From Arthrobacter ruber (GTDB lineage Bacteria > Actinomycetota > Actinomycetes > Actinomycetales > Micrococcaceae), in the NCBI RefSeq assembly GCF_002954225.1, contig NZ_PPTH01000016.1, forward strand, positions 377,114 to 441,113: a stretch of DNA of 64,000 nucleotides, read 5' to 3'. A program made the position numbers and the translations under genes. Below, piece after piece: positions 8,299-15,887 of the stretch (the stretch's first letter is position 1; each line of letters starts with the position of its first letter). A model generated the notes under the pieces. That model saw nothing but the letters and a program-made list of their open reading frames with translations, ran no database searches and had not been told where the DNA came from.

Positions 8299-8996
8299 GT
8301 GCACTCCCTGCCCGCATCGGAGGGGCGATCCAGGGCGCTGTCCGAAGCGCGATCCAGGACATGGTCCAAGCTGCGATCCGAGGTGCGATCCGGGGCCGGG
8401 CCCTGCGCCGCGAGCGCTGCGACGAGGGTGCGCCAGGACTCGCAGAGGCGGGCGGTGGACATGCCCCGGTGCTCCTGCAGGTGCAGCAGGAGTCCGGCGT
8501 TCAGGAAGGCCGCCAGCTGGTAGGAGGCCAGTTCGGGGTCCTGGACGCCGAGCTGGCGCAGCAGCAGGGACAGGTGCAGCCGGATGAGCTGCTGCGTCGG
8601 GTGCTCGGGATCCGGTCCGCCCCGCTGCTCCGCCGCGCGCAGGATCTGTCCGTCGAAGTGCATCCTCGCGATGCTCGCCTCCCCGAAGGCGATGAGCCGG
8701 TCGAGGGGGGCTGCTCCCGGCCCGAGGGGAGGCGGCCCTGCCATGAACGCCTGCTGGAAGGAGCGCCCGGCCTCGTCGGCGAGGGCGTGGAGGAGGCCCG
8801 CCCGGCTGCCGAACCGGCGGAAGACGGTACCCTTGCCGACGCCCGCACGGCGTGCGACACCCTCCGTGGTGAGCTTGTCGGGTCCGTGGAGCGCCACGAT
8901 CTCGGCGGCGGCGTCCAGCAGCAGGCGCCGGTTGCGCGCCGCATCGGTACGCTCTCCGTCGTCGCCCGTGACCCGGAGCAATTCCTCGCCCTGCAT
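8295..8996 (-). CDS. TetR family transcriptional regulator
   Basis: A 233-residue regulator. The N-terminal HTH is clear (EGVARRAGVGKGTVFRRFGS). The ligand domain follows to about residue 200. The last ~30 residues are an unusual low-complexity tail in which a D-R-x-S-D/D-x-x-L-D unit repeats; the DNA beneath has repeated GCGATCC words. ATG 8996 has TATAGT exactly six bases upstream, so the mRNA is probably leaderless. A perfect 20-bp palindrome lies between this gene and the FMN reductase gene and should be its operator. It is coupled to the downstream Gfo/Idh gene. Confidence 0.92.
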   Translation of the reverse strand: MQGEELLRVTGDDGERTDAARNRRLLLDAAAEIVALHGPDKLTTEGVARRAGVGKGTVFRRFGSRAGLLHALADEAGRSFQQAFMAGPPPLGPGAAPLDRLIAFGEASIARMHFDGQILRAAEQRGGPDPEHPTQQLIRLHLSLLLRQLGVQDPELASYQLAAFLNAGLLLHLQEHRGMSTARLCESWRTLVAALAAQGPAPDRTSDRSLDHVLDRASDSALDRPSDAGRECT

Positions 8997-9002
8997 GCCG
9001 CA

Positions 9003-9044
9003 ACTATAGTCGGGGAATAAAGCGGACCGCGGTCCGCTTAGATA
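9003..9044. promoter_or_regulatory. Shared divergent promoter with perfect TetR-type operator
   Basis: The 20-bp palindrome at 9020-9039 (half-site AAGCGGACCG) is perfect. On the minus strand it covers the -35 region ahead of TATAGT (9008-9003) for the TetR gene. On the plus strand a -10-like TAGATA (9039-9044) starts at its edge, ahead of the FMN reductase gene. One operator could thus repress both directions. Confidence 0.75.
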
Positions 9045-9111
9045 CGGTGGGCGCAGCCGGTGCGCCTCCTGTCAGCCTCGACCGCACGGTCACACTACTT
9101 CGGGAGTACTC

Positions 9112-9672
9112 ATGTCCACCACGATCCTCACCCTCGTCGGCAGCCTGCGGGAGGGTTCCATCAACCGCCAGCTCGCCGAGGCCGCCGCGGAGCACGCCCC
9201 GGACGCCGTCGACGTCGTCACCTTCGACGCGCTGAGTGACATCCCCTTCTACAACGAGGACATCGACAACGACACCGACCGCCCGAAGGCCGCCGACGAC
9301 CTCCGGGCCGCTGCTGCCGACGCCGACGCCGTGCTGCTCGTCTCCCCCGAGTACAACGGGACGATGCCCGCCGTACTGAAGAACGCCATCGACTGGCTGT
9401 CCCGCCCGTACGGTGCCGGCGCCATCTCGAGCAAGCCCGCCGCCGTCATCGGCTCCGCCTTCGGCCAGTACGGCGGAGTGTGGGCGCACGACGAGGCCCG
9501 CCGCGCGCTCGGCGTCGCCGGCGCCTCCGTGGTCGACGACGCGAAGCTCTCCATCGGCGGCTCCATCACGCGCTTCGCCGAGCTGCACCCCAAGGACGAC
9601 GCCGAGGTGGCCGGCGCGGTCAACGACGTGCTCTCGGCCCTCGCAGGCGCGGTGGCACCGGTCGCCGCCTGA
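9112..9672 (+). CDS. NADPH-dependent FMN reductase family protein
   Basis: A 186-residue flavodoxin-like enzyme. It shows the FMN phosphate loop VGSLREGSINRQLA at the N-terminus, the central LLVSPEYNGTMPAVLKNAIDWLSR and the glycine-rich SAFGQYGG, all hallmarks of the FMN_red family that includes chromate and quinone reductases. GGGAG lies five bases before the ATG. The promoter region contains the palindrome shared with the divergent TetR gene, so expression is probably induced by that regulator's ligand, perhaps a quinone or other electrophile. A strong terminator follows. Confidence 0.94.
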   Translation: MSTTILTLVGSLREGSINRQLAEAAAEHAPDAVDVVTFDALSDIPFYNEDIDNDTDRPKAADDLRAAAADADAVLLVSPEYNGTMPAVLKNAIDWLSRPYGAGAISSKPAAVIGSAFGQYGGVWAHDEARRALGVAGASVVDDAKLSIGGSITRFAELHPKDDAEVAGAVNDVLSALAGAVAPVAA

Positions 9673-9740
9673 TACCCGCCCGGGTATCGCGGACGCCGTG
9701 AGCAACCACCTCGGGTGGGGGACCTGCAACGGCACCCTCT

Positions 9741-9785
9741 GAACAGCACGACGCCGGCGCATGCAGCGCCGGCGTCGTGCTGTTC
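9741..9785. terminator. Strong bidirectional hairpin terminator
   Basis: A perfect 20-bp stem (9741-9760 pairing with 9766-9785) closes on a 5-base loop. There is no U tract, as is common for actinobacterial terminators. It separates the FMN reductase gene from the convergent 63-aa gene and could stop transcripts from both sides. Confidence 0.85.
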
Positions 9786-9880
9786 GTGCCGAAGAACACC
9801 GGGAGGCGCCCGTTCGGGCCGGTGAGTACCTGGGGTGAACCCAATCCCTCCGAGGGGCGATCAGTGCGTCGGGGGAAGCA

Positions 9881-10072
9881 TCAGTGCCAGAGGTTGTCCG
9901 CCCAGGCGGCGTCGCGCAGATAGTCCTGCGCCGGCCCGATCTCCCAGAGCTGGCCCTGCGACTCGAGCACGCCGTCGTGCTGCATGGACTCCACGGTCTC
10001 CGACGAGCAGCCCAGGGCCTCGGAGAGATCGGCGTCGTCATGAGCGAGTACGAGGGTGTTCCTTGCGGTCAT
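9881..10072 (-). CDS. 63-aa protein coupled to the thiopeptide-type enzyme
   Basis: A 63-residue acidic protein of unknown function. The middle (DLSEALGCSSETVESMQHDG) resembles a small helix-turn-helix of the excisionase kind, and the C-terminus ends in an aromatic segment AAWADNLWH. The ATG overlaps the stop of the upstream enzyme gene as ATGA and AAGGA lies seven bases upstream, so it is made with that enzyme. It could be a binding partner or recognition protein for the enzyme, a small regulator, or less likely a second peptide substrate. I found no recognised family. Confidence 0.75.
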   Translation of the reverse strand: MTARNTLVLAHDDADLSEALGCSSETVESMQHDGVLESQGQLWEIGPAQDYLRDAAWADNLWH

Positions 10073-11043
10073 GATGCTGTCCTTCGCTCGACGGGTCCGG
10101 CGGACACGGGCTTCCATGTCCGTGCATACAGTCCCAGCGCCGCCTCTTCACGGGCCACGAAACCGAGGCGGTTGAGGGTCATGTGCGCCTGGTACACCGT
10201 GAGGTGCTGCGCGCTGCGGCTGACGCGCACCTTGTCCGCACGGTACAGGTAGGTGTCGAGCGCCCGGAACCACCGGCGTCGCCAGTTGTGCACCGCCGAC
10301 TCGGACGCGGTGGCGGCCATGAGGGCGTGGAAGCCCGTGGCCTTGGAGGCCACCTGGGCCGTCATGGCCTCGCGGACACCGGCGGCACGCGGGCCGACGT
10401 CGGCCGTGCAGGTGCGCAGGTGGCTGTCCCAGTAGAAATCCCAGGACAGGCGACGGCGGTCCGGCCAGCCGGCGGAGCGGGGACCGCGCATCATGCTCTG
10501 CGCCGCGTCGAAGAGCACCAGCGCTCCGAGCGCGGAACGGCTCTGCATGCGGGGGAACCGCTGATTGGCCCAGAGGGCGAATTCCGAACTGAGCTCGAAG
10601 ACCTCCTCCGCGAGGTGGAGCCCCTCCACGCCGCCGTACTTCACGAGGTTCGCCTCGAGTTGCGGGTCGGCCGGCTCCTGGCCCCCGGAGTAGTAGGTGT
10701 TGCTGGCGGGTGCCGTGAACTGCTGGCGCACCACCAGCAGGGGCAGCGCCGGGGCGCTGCGTAGCTGGAGTGCGCGCTGGAACGCCCGCAGGCGTTCGAG
10801 GACGCGCGGGTGGGCGTGGATGCTGAGCCGGACCTGGCTGACGACGCCCGTGGACGCGTCCTCGCTCCGGCTGAAGTACCAGCGCTTGGCGCCGAGTGCC
10901 TGAGCCTGCGCCACCAGCGGGGTGACCAGCTCTTCGATGATGCCGTCCGCTACATCGAAGCCACCCGTCGAGAGGGAGAGATGCCACCACTGAGTGCTGA
11001 CTGCCGTCCGTGAGGCGGTTCGAACGGCGGTCACCTGGCTCAT
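10069..11043 (-). CDS. Stand-alone LanB C-terminal / thiopeptide-type bacteriocin biosynthesis protein
   Basis: A 324-residue cytosolic protein that matches the C-terminal domain of lantibiotic dehydratases and thiopeptide cyclases (Lant_dehydr_C). Landmarks in order: QWWHLSLS near residue 20, the block PLVAQAQALGAKRWYFSR at about 42-59, VRLSIHAHPRVLERL at 71-85, the highly conserved KYGGVEGLHLAEEVF (135-149) and the helix LGALVLFDAAQ. In known systems this domain removes glutamate from glutamylated Ser/Thr or performs the [4+2] cycloaddition of thiopeptides; no glutamylation-domain LanB is nearby, so the reaction is open. AAGGAGAG precedes the ATG. It lies between the SWDWPK peptide gene and a coupled 63-aa gene, suggesting a small RiPP-like locus. 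Confidence 0.85.
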   Translation of the reverse strand: MSQVTAVRTASRTAVSTQWWHLSLSTGGFDVADGIIEELVTPLVAQAQALGAKRWYFSRSEDASTGVVSQVRLSIHAHPRVLERLRAFQRALQLRSAPALPLLVVRQQFTAPASNTYYSGGQEPADPQLEANLVKYGGVEGLHLAEEVFELSSEFALWANQRFPRMQSRSALGALVLFDAAQSMMRGPRSAGWPDRRRLSWDFYWDSHLRTCTADVGPRAAGVREAMTAQVASKATGFHALMAATASESAVHNWRRRWFRALDTYLYRADKVRVSRSAQHLTVYQAHMTLNRLGFVAREEAALGLYARTWKPVSAGPVERRTAS

Positions 11044-11094
11044 GGCTCTCTCCTTCAGGGTCTGTGGTCATCCCCGCTGGGGCGGGCTCTGGGG

Positions 11095-11116
11095 CCTCCG
11101 GGCTCTAGTCCGGAGG
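11095..11116 (-). terminator. Intercistronic hairpin after the peptide gene
   Basis: Arms CCTCCGG (11095-11101) and CCGGAGG (11110-11116) enclose an 8-base loop, nine bases downstream of the peptide stop and about 50 bases upstream of the enzyme start. A leaky hairpin here would give more peptide mRNA than enzyme mRNA, as is usual in RiPP operons. Its strength is inferred. Confidence 0.55.
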
Positions 11117-11125
11117 GCTCCTGCT

Positions 11126-11266
11126 CTACTTCGGCCAGTCCCAGCTTCCCGCCGTGGCCTGGCTCTTGGGCCAGTCCCAGCTCGCTGCGCTGATGGACTG
11201 GCTTGCCGGCAGAACAGCCCCCACCACGATCAACAGGCCCGCAGTTGCGCCGAGTACTTTCTTCAT
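11126..11266 (-). CDS. Putative secreted precursor peptide with two SWDWPK repeats
   Basis: A 46-residue peptide. Residues 1-27 form a classical Sec signal: MKK, a hydrophobic core LLIVVGAVL, then a small-residue cleavage region (ISA-A). The predicted mature peptide of 18-19 residues is S/A-rich with the hexapeptide SWDWPK at 29-34 and again at the very C-terminus, 41-46, spaced by SQATAG. The DNA of the two copies differs at one of 18 positions. AAGGAAGGA precedes ATG 11266 by about five bases; the longer upstream reading looks non-coding. It lies 82 bp upstream of the thiopeptide-type enzyme gene on the same strand, so it is a candidate substrate or a secreted signal. Confidence 0.72.
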   Translation of the reverse strand: MKKVLGATAGLLIVVGAVLPASQSISAASWDWPKSQATAGSWDWPK

Positions 11267-11641
11267 GGCGATCCTTCCTTGCCGGTCTCCCGGGTGGTCG
11301 AGCTGTGCCGCACTGCTGATCCGCAGTGGCCGGTCGCTCCGGAAGCCCCGTTCGGGCCGCCTGCAGACCGGCTCACTCAGAATGTCCGGCACGGGCCGAC
11401 GCTGTCCAGCGGTCCCGGTGGCCGTTTGTGGACATGCCGCGAACAGGACGCGGACCTCCGCCGCGCCCGGCTGTTACGCTGCTGAGCGGTGCGGAGAACC
11501 GCGGAATCACGGGGCTGGACGGCTCGCTTGCCCTCCCCGGATTGCCACTTCCCGCGATCTGTCATTAACTGGACATGTCATATTTTTCACCGCCTGATCG
11601 GCTGTTGCTGCGCCGGCGACCCGGGACAAGGACTGCTGCTC
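11267..11641. promoter_or_regulatory. 375-bp divergent control region of the peptide/regulator locus
   Basis: No gene is seen. For the peptide, TGGACA (11408-11403) and CATTCT (11384-11379) with an 18-bp spacer form a candidate minus-strand promoter, giving a ~105-nt leader that contains a CACTGC/GCAGTG hairpin. For the regulator, CTGTCA and TATTTT (11581-11586) are spaced 16 bp. Between them TGTCAT is repeated directly 16 bp apart (11560, 11576), overlapping the palindrome GACATGTC; GGACATG also occurs at 11430. These may be regulator sites. Confidence 0.45.
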
Positions 11642-12610
11642 ATGCTGGATGCGACATCGCTCGAGCTGTACCGCTACGCCGTCGGGCACCCCGGGTGGAC
11701 GCGCGCGGAGGCCTCGGAGGCCCTCGGCCTCACCCTGCGCCGGATCGAGACGGCCATCGGGGAGCTCGCCGAGCGCCGGCTGCTCAGTCCCGAGGCGGGC
11801 CGGCCGGACGGACTCGTCGCTGTCTCGCCGGACGTCGCGCTCGCGGACCTCGTGGACGCCGACGAGCGCGCCATGCAGGAACTCAAGTCGCGCATCAGCG
11901 GCCAGCGGCGTGAGCTCTCGAGTCTCCTCCCGACCTTCCTCGAGGCGCGCAAGAGCGTCCTGGCCAGCACATCCGTGGAGACGCTCGAGGACCCCCACCT
12001 GATCCACCGGGTGCTGATCGACTACGGACGCGACGTCACCGAGAAGGTGTACATCGCCCAGCCGGGCCAGGGCTCGACGGCGGACGTGCACGAGGAGAGC
12101 GTCCGGAAGGATCTCGAGCTGCTGGAGAACGGGGTCCGGCGCCGGACGCTCTACGACACGAGCACGCGCGACCACGTACCCACCCGCAAGGCCGTCGAGG
12201 CGATCGCCGCCGGCGGGGGCGAGTTCAACGTGCTGCCGTTCATCCCCCTGCGCATCCTCATCTTCGACGACAAGCTGGCGCTCGTCGGCCGCCAGCTCAC
12301 GCGCGACGACAAGGCGGCCCTCGTCATCAGGGACGCGAGCCTGATCCACATCTTCACGCACCTGTTCGACGTCGCCTGGGAGGTCAGCGAGTCCTTCCTC
12401 GCGCCCGGGCAGATCGCGTCGCCGCTGAGCAGCCTGCAGCGCTCCATCATCCAGGGCCTCGCCAACGGGCTGTCCGACGAGTCGATAGCGCGCCGCCTGG
12501 ACATCAACGTGAGGACCTGCCGCCGGCACATCGCGTGGATGCTGGACACCCTGCGGGCGGAGAGCCGCTTCCAGGCCGCACTGAAGGCGCGTGAGGCGGG
12601 CTGGGTCTAG
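11642..12610 (+). CDS. TrmB/LuxR-like transcriptional regulator beside the peptide locus
   Basis: A 322-residue regulator. The N-terminus is a winged-helix of the TrmB kind (YRYAVGHPGWTRAEASEALG...IGELAERRLLS). The middle ~170 residues resemble the phospholipase-D-like sensor part of such regulators (RTLYDTSTRDHVPTRKAVEAI). The C-terminal 60 residues are a LuxR-type HTH (LANGLSDESIARRLDINVRT). This two-HTH architecture is frequent next to peptide and RiPP genes in Actinobacteria. ATG 11642 has AAGGA about nine bases upstream; the frame is open further upstream but is not coding-like. Divergent position suggests it controls the peptide operon. Confidence 0.82.
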   Translation: MLDATSLELYRYAVGHPGWTRAEASEALGLTLRRIETAIGELAERRLLSPEAGRPDGLVAVSPDVALADLVDADERAMQELKSRISGQRRELSSLLPTFLEARKSVLASTSVETLEDPHLIHRVLIDYGRDVTEKVYIAQPGQGSTADVHEESVRKDLELLENGVRRRTLYDTSTRDHVPTRKAVEAIAAGGGEFNVLPFIPLRILIFDDKLALVGRQLTRDDKAALVIRDASLIHIFTHLFDVAWEVSESFLAPGQIASPLSSLQRSIIQGLANGLSDESIARRLDINVRTCRRHIAWMLDTLRAESRFQAALKAREAGWV

Positions 12611-12632
12611 CCCTCAGGCGGCGCACCGTGGT

Positions 12633-12671
12633 GCAACACCTGTTGCCTGATGGTGAACCCGCGCCTAGACT
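12633..12671 (+). promoter_or_regulatory. Leaderless promoter with palindrome over the -35
   Basis: TTGCCT (12643-12648) and TAGACT (12666-12671) have a 17-bp spacer, and TAGACT is exactly six bases from the GTG at 12678, so the transcript starts at the codon. GCAACA and TGTTGC around two bases (12633-12646) form a perfect dyad overlapping the -35, a likely repressor site. Confidence 0.75.
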
Positions 12672-12677
12672 CTGGGC

Positions 12678-13982
12678 GTGACATCCTCCAGCGAAGCTCC
12701 TGCCGACGTCCTGCCCGCCGAGACCGAGGCCGCCCTCGAGCGGGCGGTCGATTCCGCCAACCGCCACGATGCGCTGTTCTCGGTGCGGGCCGCGAACATC
12801 AAGCAGTCCGCGGTGCGCGACGTCTTCGACATCTCCATCCGCCCCGGGCTCGTGTCCCTGGCCGGCGGCAGCCCCTACCTCAAGTCCCTCCCGCTCGATG
12901 ACCTCGGGCGCACGGCGCAGAAGATCATCGCCGAGCACGGCCTCGAGGCGCTGCAGTACGGCGGCGGCCAGGGCATGGAGGAACTCCGGCGGCTCGTGTG
13001 CGACGTCATGGCGGCCGAGGGCATCGAGGGGGCCAGCCCCGACGACGTCGTCATCACCACCGGCTCGCAGTCGGCCCAGGACGTCGCGGCCAAGGTGTTC
13101 TGCAACCCGGGCGACGTGATCCTCTGCGAGGACCCCACCTACGTCGGCGCGCTCAACACGTTCGAGGCCTACGAGGTCGACGTCGTGACCGTCCCCATGG
13201 ACGACGCCGGGCTGGTCCCCGATGCCCTGGAACGCACCATCGCCGACCTCGAGGCGCAGGGCCGCGCCATCAAGCTCCTGTACACGATCCCGAGCTTCAA
13301 CAACCCGAGCGGCATCACGATGGCGGCCGACCGCCGCCAGCGCGTCGTCGACATCTGCCGGGCCCACAATATCCTCGTCCTCGAGGACAACCCCTACGGG
13401 ATGCTGCGCTTCGACGGCGAACCGCTGAAGCCCATGCGCGCGGACAACCCCGACGACGTCATCTACCTCGGCTCCTTCTCGAAGATCTTCGCGCCCGGCG
13501 TGAGGCTCGGCTGGGCGCTGGTGCCCCGGCACCTCTACCGGCGGTTCTACCTCGCCTGCGAGGCGGTGGTGCTGTGCCCGTCGCCGCTCACCCAGATGCT
13601 GGTGACCGCGTACCTCACGGAGTACGACTGGCGCGGCCACCTGCGCTCGATGCGCGCGCTGTACCGGGAGCGGTGCGAGGCGATGCTCGGTGCCCTCGCC
13701 GAGGAACTGCCCGACGGCGTGCACTGGACCACCCCCGACGGCGGATTCTTCGTCTGGGTCACCCTTCCCGAGGGCATCGACACCTATCCCCTGCTGTACA
13801 CGGCGATCGACGCCGGCGTCGTCTTCATCCCCGGCGCCGCGTTCTCGCCGTCGGACGAGCCGTCCAACAAGCTCCGGCTGGCCTTCAGTGCCGTCTCCCC
13901 CGAGGACATCGTCGAGGGCGTGCGGCGGCTGGCTCCGATCCTGCGGACGGCCATCGAGGAGAACAGCACCCCGTCCGTCTGA
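12678..13982 (+). CDS. PLP-dependent aminotransferase, class I/II
   Basis: A 434-residue fold-type I aminotransferase of the 2-aminoadipate (LysN-like) group. After a 45-residue lead come SIRPGLVSLAGGSP, ALQYGGGQGMEELR, VVITTGSQSAQDVAAK, the PLP-contact YTIPSFNNPSG, LEDNPYGMLRF and the Schiff-base lysine in LGSFSKIFAPGVRLGW. Such enzymes are typically multi-substrate transaminases for branched, aromatic or aminoadipate substrates; specificity cannot be fixed here. It lacks the GntR HTH of MocR regulators. Start GTG 12678 is leaderless. It is transcribed alone, away from the regulator gene upstream. Confidence 0.93.
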   Translation: MTSSSEAPADVLPAETEAALERAVDSANRHDALFSVRAANIKQSAVRDVFDISIRPGLVSLAGGSPYLKSLPLDDLGRTAQKIIAEHGLEALQYGGGQGMEELRRLVCDVMAAEGIEGASPDDVVITTGSQSAQDVAAKVFCNPGDVILCEDPTYVGALNTFEAYEVDVVTVPMDDAGLVPDALERTIADLEAQGRAIKLLYTIPSFNNPSGITMAADRRQRVVDICRAHNILVLEDNPYGMLRFDGEPLKPMRADNPDDVIYLGSFSKIFAPGVRLGWALVPRHLYRRFYLACEAVVLCPSPLTQMLVTAYLTEYDWRGHLRSMRALYRERCEAMLGALAEELPDGVHWTTPDGGFFVWVTLPEGIDTYPLLYTAIDAGVVFIPGAAFSPSDEPSNKLRLAFSAVSPEDIVEGVRRLAPILRTAIEENSTPSV

Positions 13983-13985
13983 TCG

Positions 13986-14207
13986 CTACCGGGGTGGCCG
14001 CTTCTGCTGGCGCAGCGTCACCGCGATGGAGATGAGCGCTGCGACAATCACGAGGATCGACAGCCTCGCCACCGTGTTCAGCCCCGGGAACGCCATCTGC
14101 AGGGCGATCGAGGCGATGAAACCGATGGCCACCACGAGCAGGAGCCTGCTCAGCGGGTAGCGCGGACGCGACCTCCGGGGCCGGTCGCCGGGAAGGGGCT
14201 GGTTCAT
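13986..14207 (-). CDS. Small two-helix membrane protein
   Basis: A 73-residue protein with a basic, Pro/Arg-rich N-terminal 20 residues, two predicted transmembrane helices (LSRLLLVVAIGFIASIALQM and ARLSILVIVAALISIAVTL) and a basic tail. No family recognised. It follows the E2 gene by nine bases on the same strand and is probably the last gene of the 2-oxoacid dehydrogenase operon, though a link to that complex is only positional. The ribosome site is weak (GGGTGGGG). Confidence 0.7.
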   Translation of the reverse strand: MNQPLPGDRPRRSRPRYPLSRLLLVVAIGFIASIALQMAFPGLNTVARLSILVIVAALISIAVTLRQQKRPPR

Positions 14208-14216
14208 GACCCCACC

Positions 14217-15878
14217 CTAGTCGAGCAGCAGCGCGGGCTCCTCGAGGATCGAGGCGACGTCGGCCATGAAGCGCGCACTGAGGTCGCCGTCCACCACACG
14301 GTGGTCGAACGAGCCGCCCAGCGTGGTGATCCAGCGCGGGATGACCTCGCCGTCGAGCACCCACGGTTTCTGCTTGATGGTGCCGAACGCCACGATTGCC
14401 ACCTCACCCGGATTGATGATCGGCGTTCCCGTGTCGATGCCGAGCGCCCCGATGTTGGTGATCGTCAGGGTGCCTCCCTGCATCTGCGCCGGCTGGGTCT
14501 TGCCGGCCCGCGCCGTCGTCGCCAGGTCGTTCAGCGCGAGCGCCAGCTCCTTGAGCGAGAGGTTCTGGGCGTCCTTGATGTTGGGCACCATGAGTCCCCT
14601 CGGGGTCGCGGCGGCGATGCCGAGGTTCATGAAGTGCTTGACGAGGATCTCGTCGTCTGACCAGGTGGCATTGACCGACGGGTTGCGTGCGGCGGCCCAG
14701 ATGACGGCCTTGGCGAGGATCAGCAGGGGTGAGACCTTGATGCCCTCGAAGTCGCGGGACGCCTTCAGGCGCTTGACGAACTCCATGGTCCGGGAGGCGT
14801 CGACATCCACGAAGATGCTGACGTGCGGCGCCGTGAAGGCGCTCTGCACCATCGCCCGGGCCGTCGCCTTGCGGACGCCCTTGACCGGGATGCGCTCGAT
14901 CCGGCCGCCGCCGAGCACCTTCCGGTCCGCCCAGAAGGAGTCGGCGCCGTCCTGTTCGGCGTCGCGCTGGGACTGGTAGCTCATGAGGTCCTGCTTGGTG
15001 ACCTCCCCCGCGGACCCGGTGGCGGGGACGTCCGCCAGGTTGATGCCGAGGTCGCGGGCAGCCTTGCGGACCGGGGGCTTCGCGAGCACGCGGTTGATGA
15101 GCTGGTTGAGCGGGTTCACCCGGGCGGGCGGCTCCGCGGCCGGCTGCGGTGCACTCCGTCCGGCGGACTCCCGGGTGGCCGGCGCGGCCGGGTCGGGAGC
15201 AGTCGAGCCGGCAGGGGCCGGTGCCTGCGCGGCGGGTGCCGGGGACGCCGGGCCGGACGCGGGCCTGCCTGCACCGGACGACGGCGCCACGTGTCCCGCA
15301 CCGGGGGCCCCCTGCTGCTTGCGGGGGCGACGCTTCACGGCATCGGCCTTCGGTCCCGTGCCGACGAGCGGCCCGGGTGTGACCTCCGGGGCGGCAGTGC
15401 CGGGCGCGGCCTGCACGCCGGCTGCACCGGACTCCGCCCCGGAGAATTCGCCCGGCATCCGGGGCACGGGAACGGGCGCATCGTCGGCTGTGCCGATGGC
15501 GTCCTGCGGGGAGGCGGCGGCCTCGGCATCGGCCTCGATCACCCGGTCGACGTCTCCGTCGGGCCCGCCGTCATGCACTGGTGCGTCCGACGCGGCCCCA
15601 CCCTGACCGCCGTCGTGCGCCGCCTCCGGAGCGGACTCTGCGTCCTCGACGGAGATGATGGGCGTGCCCACCTCGATGGTCTCGCCCTCGGCGACGAGCA
15701 GTTCGGAGACGGTGCCGGCGTACGGGGAGGAGAGCTCGACGAGGGACTTCGCGGTCTCGATCTCGCAGATGATGTCGTTGACCGACACCGTGGCCCCGGG
15801 CGCCACCTTCCACTGCACGATCTCCGCCTCGGTGAGGCCCTCACCGACGTCGGGCAGGTTGAACGTATTGAGCGTCAT
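14217..15878 (-). CDS. Dihydrolipoamide acyltransferase (E2) of a 2-oxoacid dehydrogenase
   Basis: A 553-residue E2 core protein. Residues 1-78 form one lipoyl domain with the lipoylated lysine K44 in EIETAKS. A very long Ala/Pro/Gly-rich linker (about 80-250) follows, then the peripheral-subunit-binding domain (about 266-301, [19 protein letters not shown]) and the acyltransferase domain with the catalytic DHRVVDGD (H526, D530) near the C-terminus. It receives the acyl group from E1 and passes it to CoA. The ETAKS and E1 features fit the branched-chain (Bkd) type, but pyruvate or acetoin complexes are possible. No E3 gene is adjacent. Confidence 0.95.
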   Translation of the reverse strand: MTLNTFNLPDVGEGLTEAEIVQWKVAPGATVSVNDIICEIETAKSLVELSSPYAGTVSELLVAEGETIEVGTPIISVEDAESAPEAAHDGGQGGAASDAPVHDGGPDGDVDRVIEADAEAAASPQDAIGTADDAPVPVPRMPGEFSGAESGAAGVQAAPGTAAPEVTPGPLVGTGPKADAVKRRPRKQQGAPGAGHVAPSSGAGRPASGPASPAPAAQAPAPAGSTAPDPAAPATRESAGRSAPQPAAEPPARVNPLNQLINRVLAKPPVRKAARDLGINLADVPATGSAGEVTKQDLMSYQSQRDAEQDGADSFWADRKVLGGGRIERIPVKGVRKATARAMVQSAFTAPHVSIFVDVDASRTMEFVKRLKASRDFEGIKVSPLLILAKAVIWAAARNPSVNATWSDDEILVKHFMNLGIAAATPRGLMVPNIKDAQNLSLKELALALNDLATTARAGKTQPAQMQGGTLTITNIGALGIDTGTPIINPGEVAIVAFGTIKQKPWVLDGEVIPRWITTLGGSFDHRVVDGDLSARFMADVASILEEPALLLD

Positions 15879-15887
15879 GGGGGTCCT

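Noticed and set aside
11267-11392. Longer 88-aa version of the SWDWPK peptide
   Set aside because: The added 42 residues lack a signal peptide character and the strong ribosome site and MKK start are at 11266.
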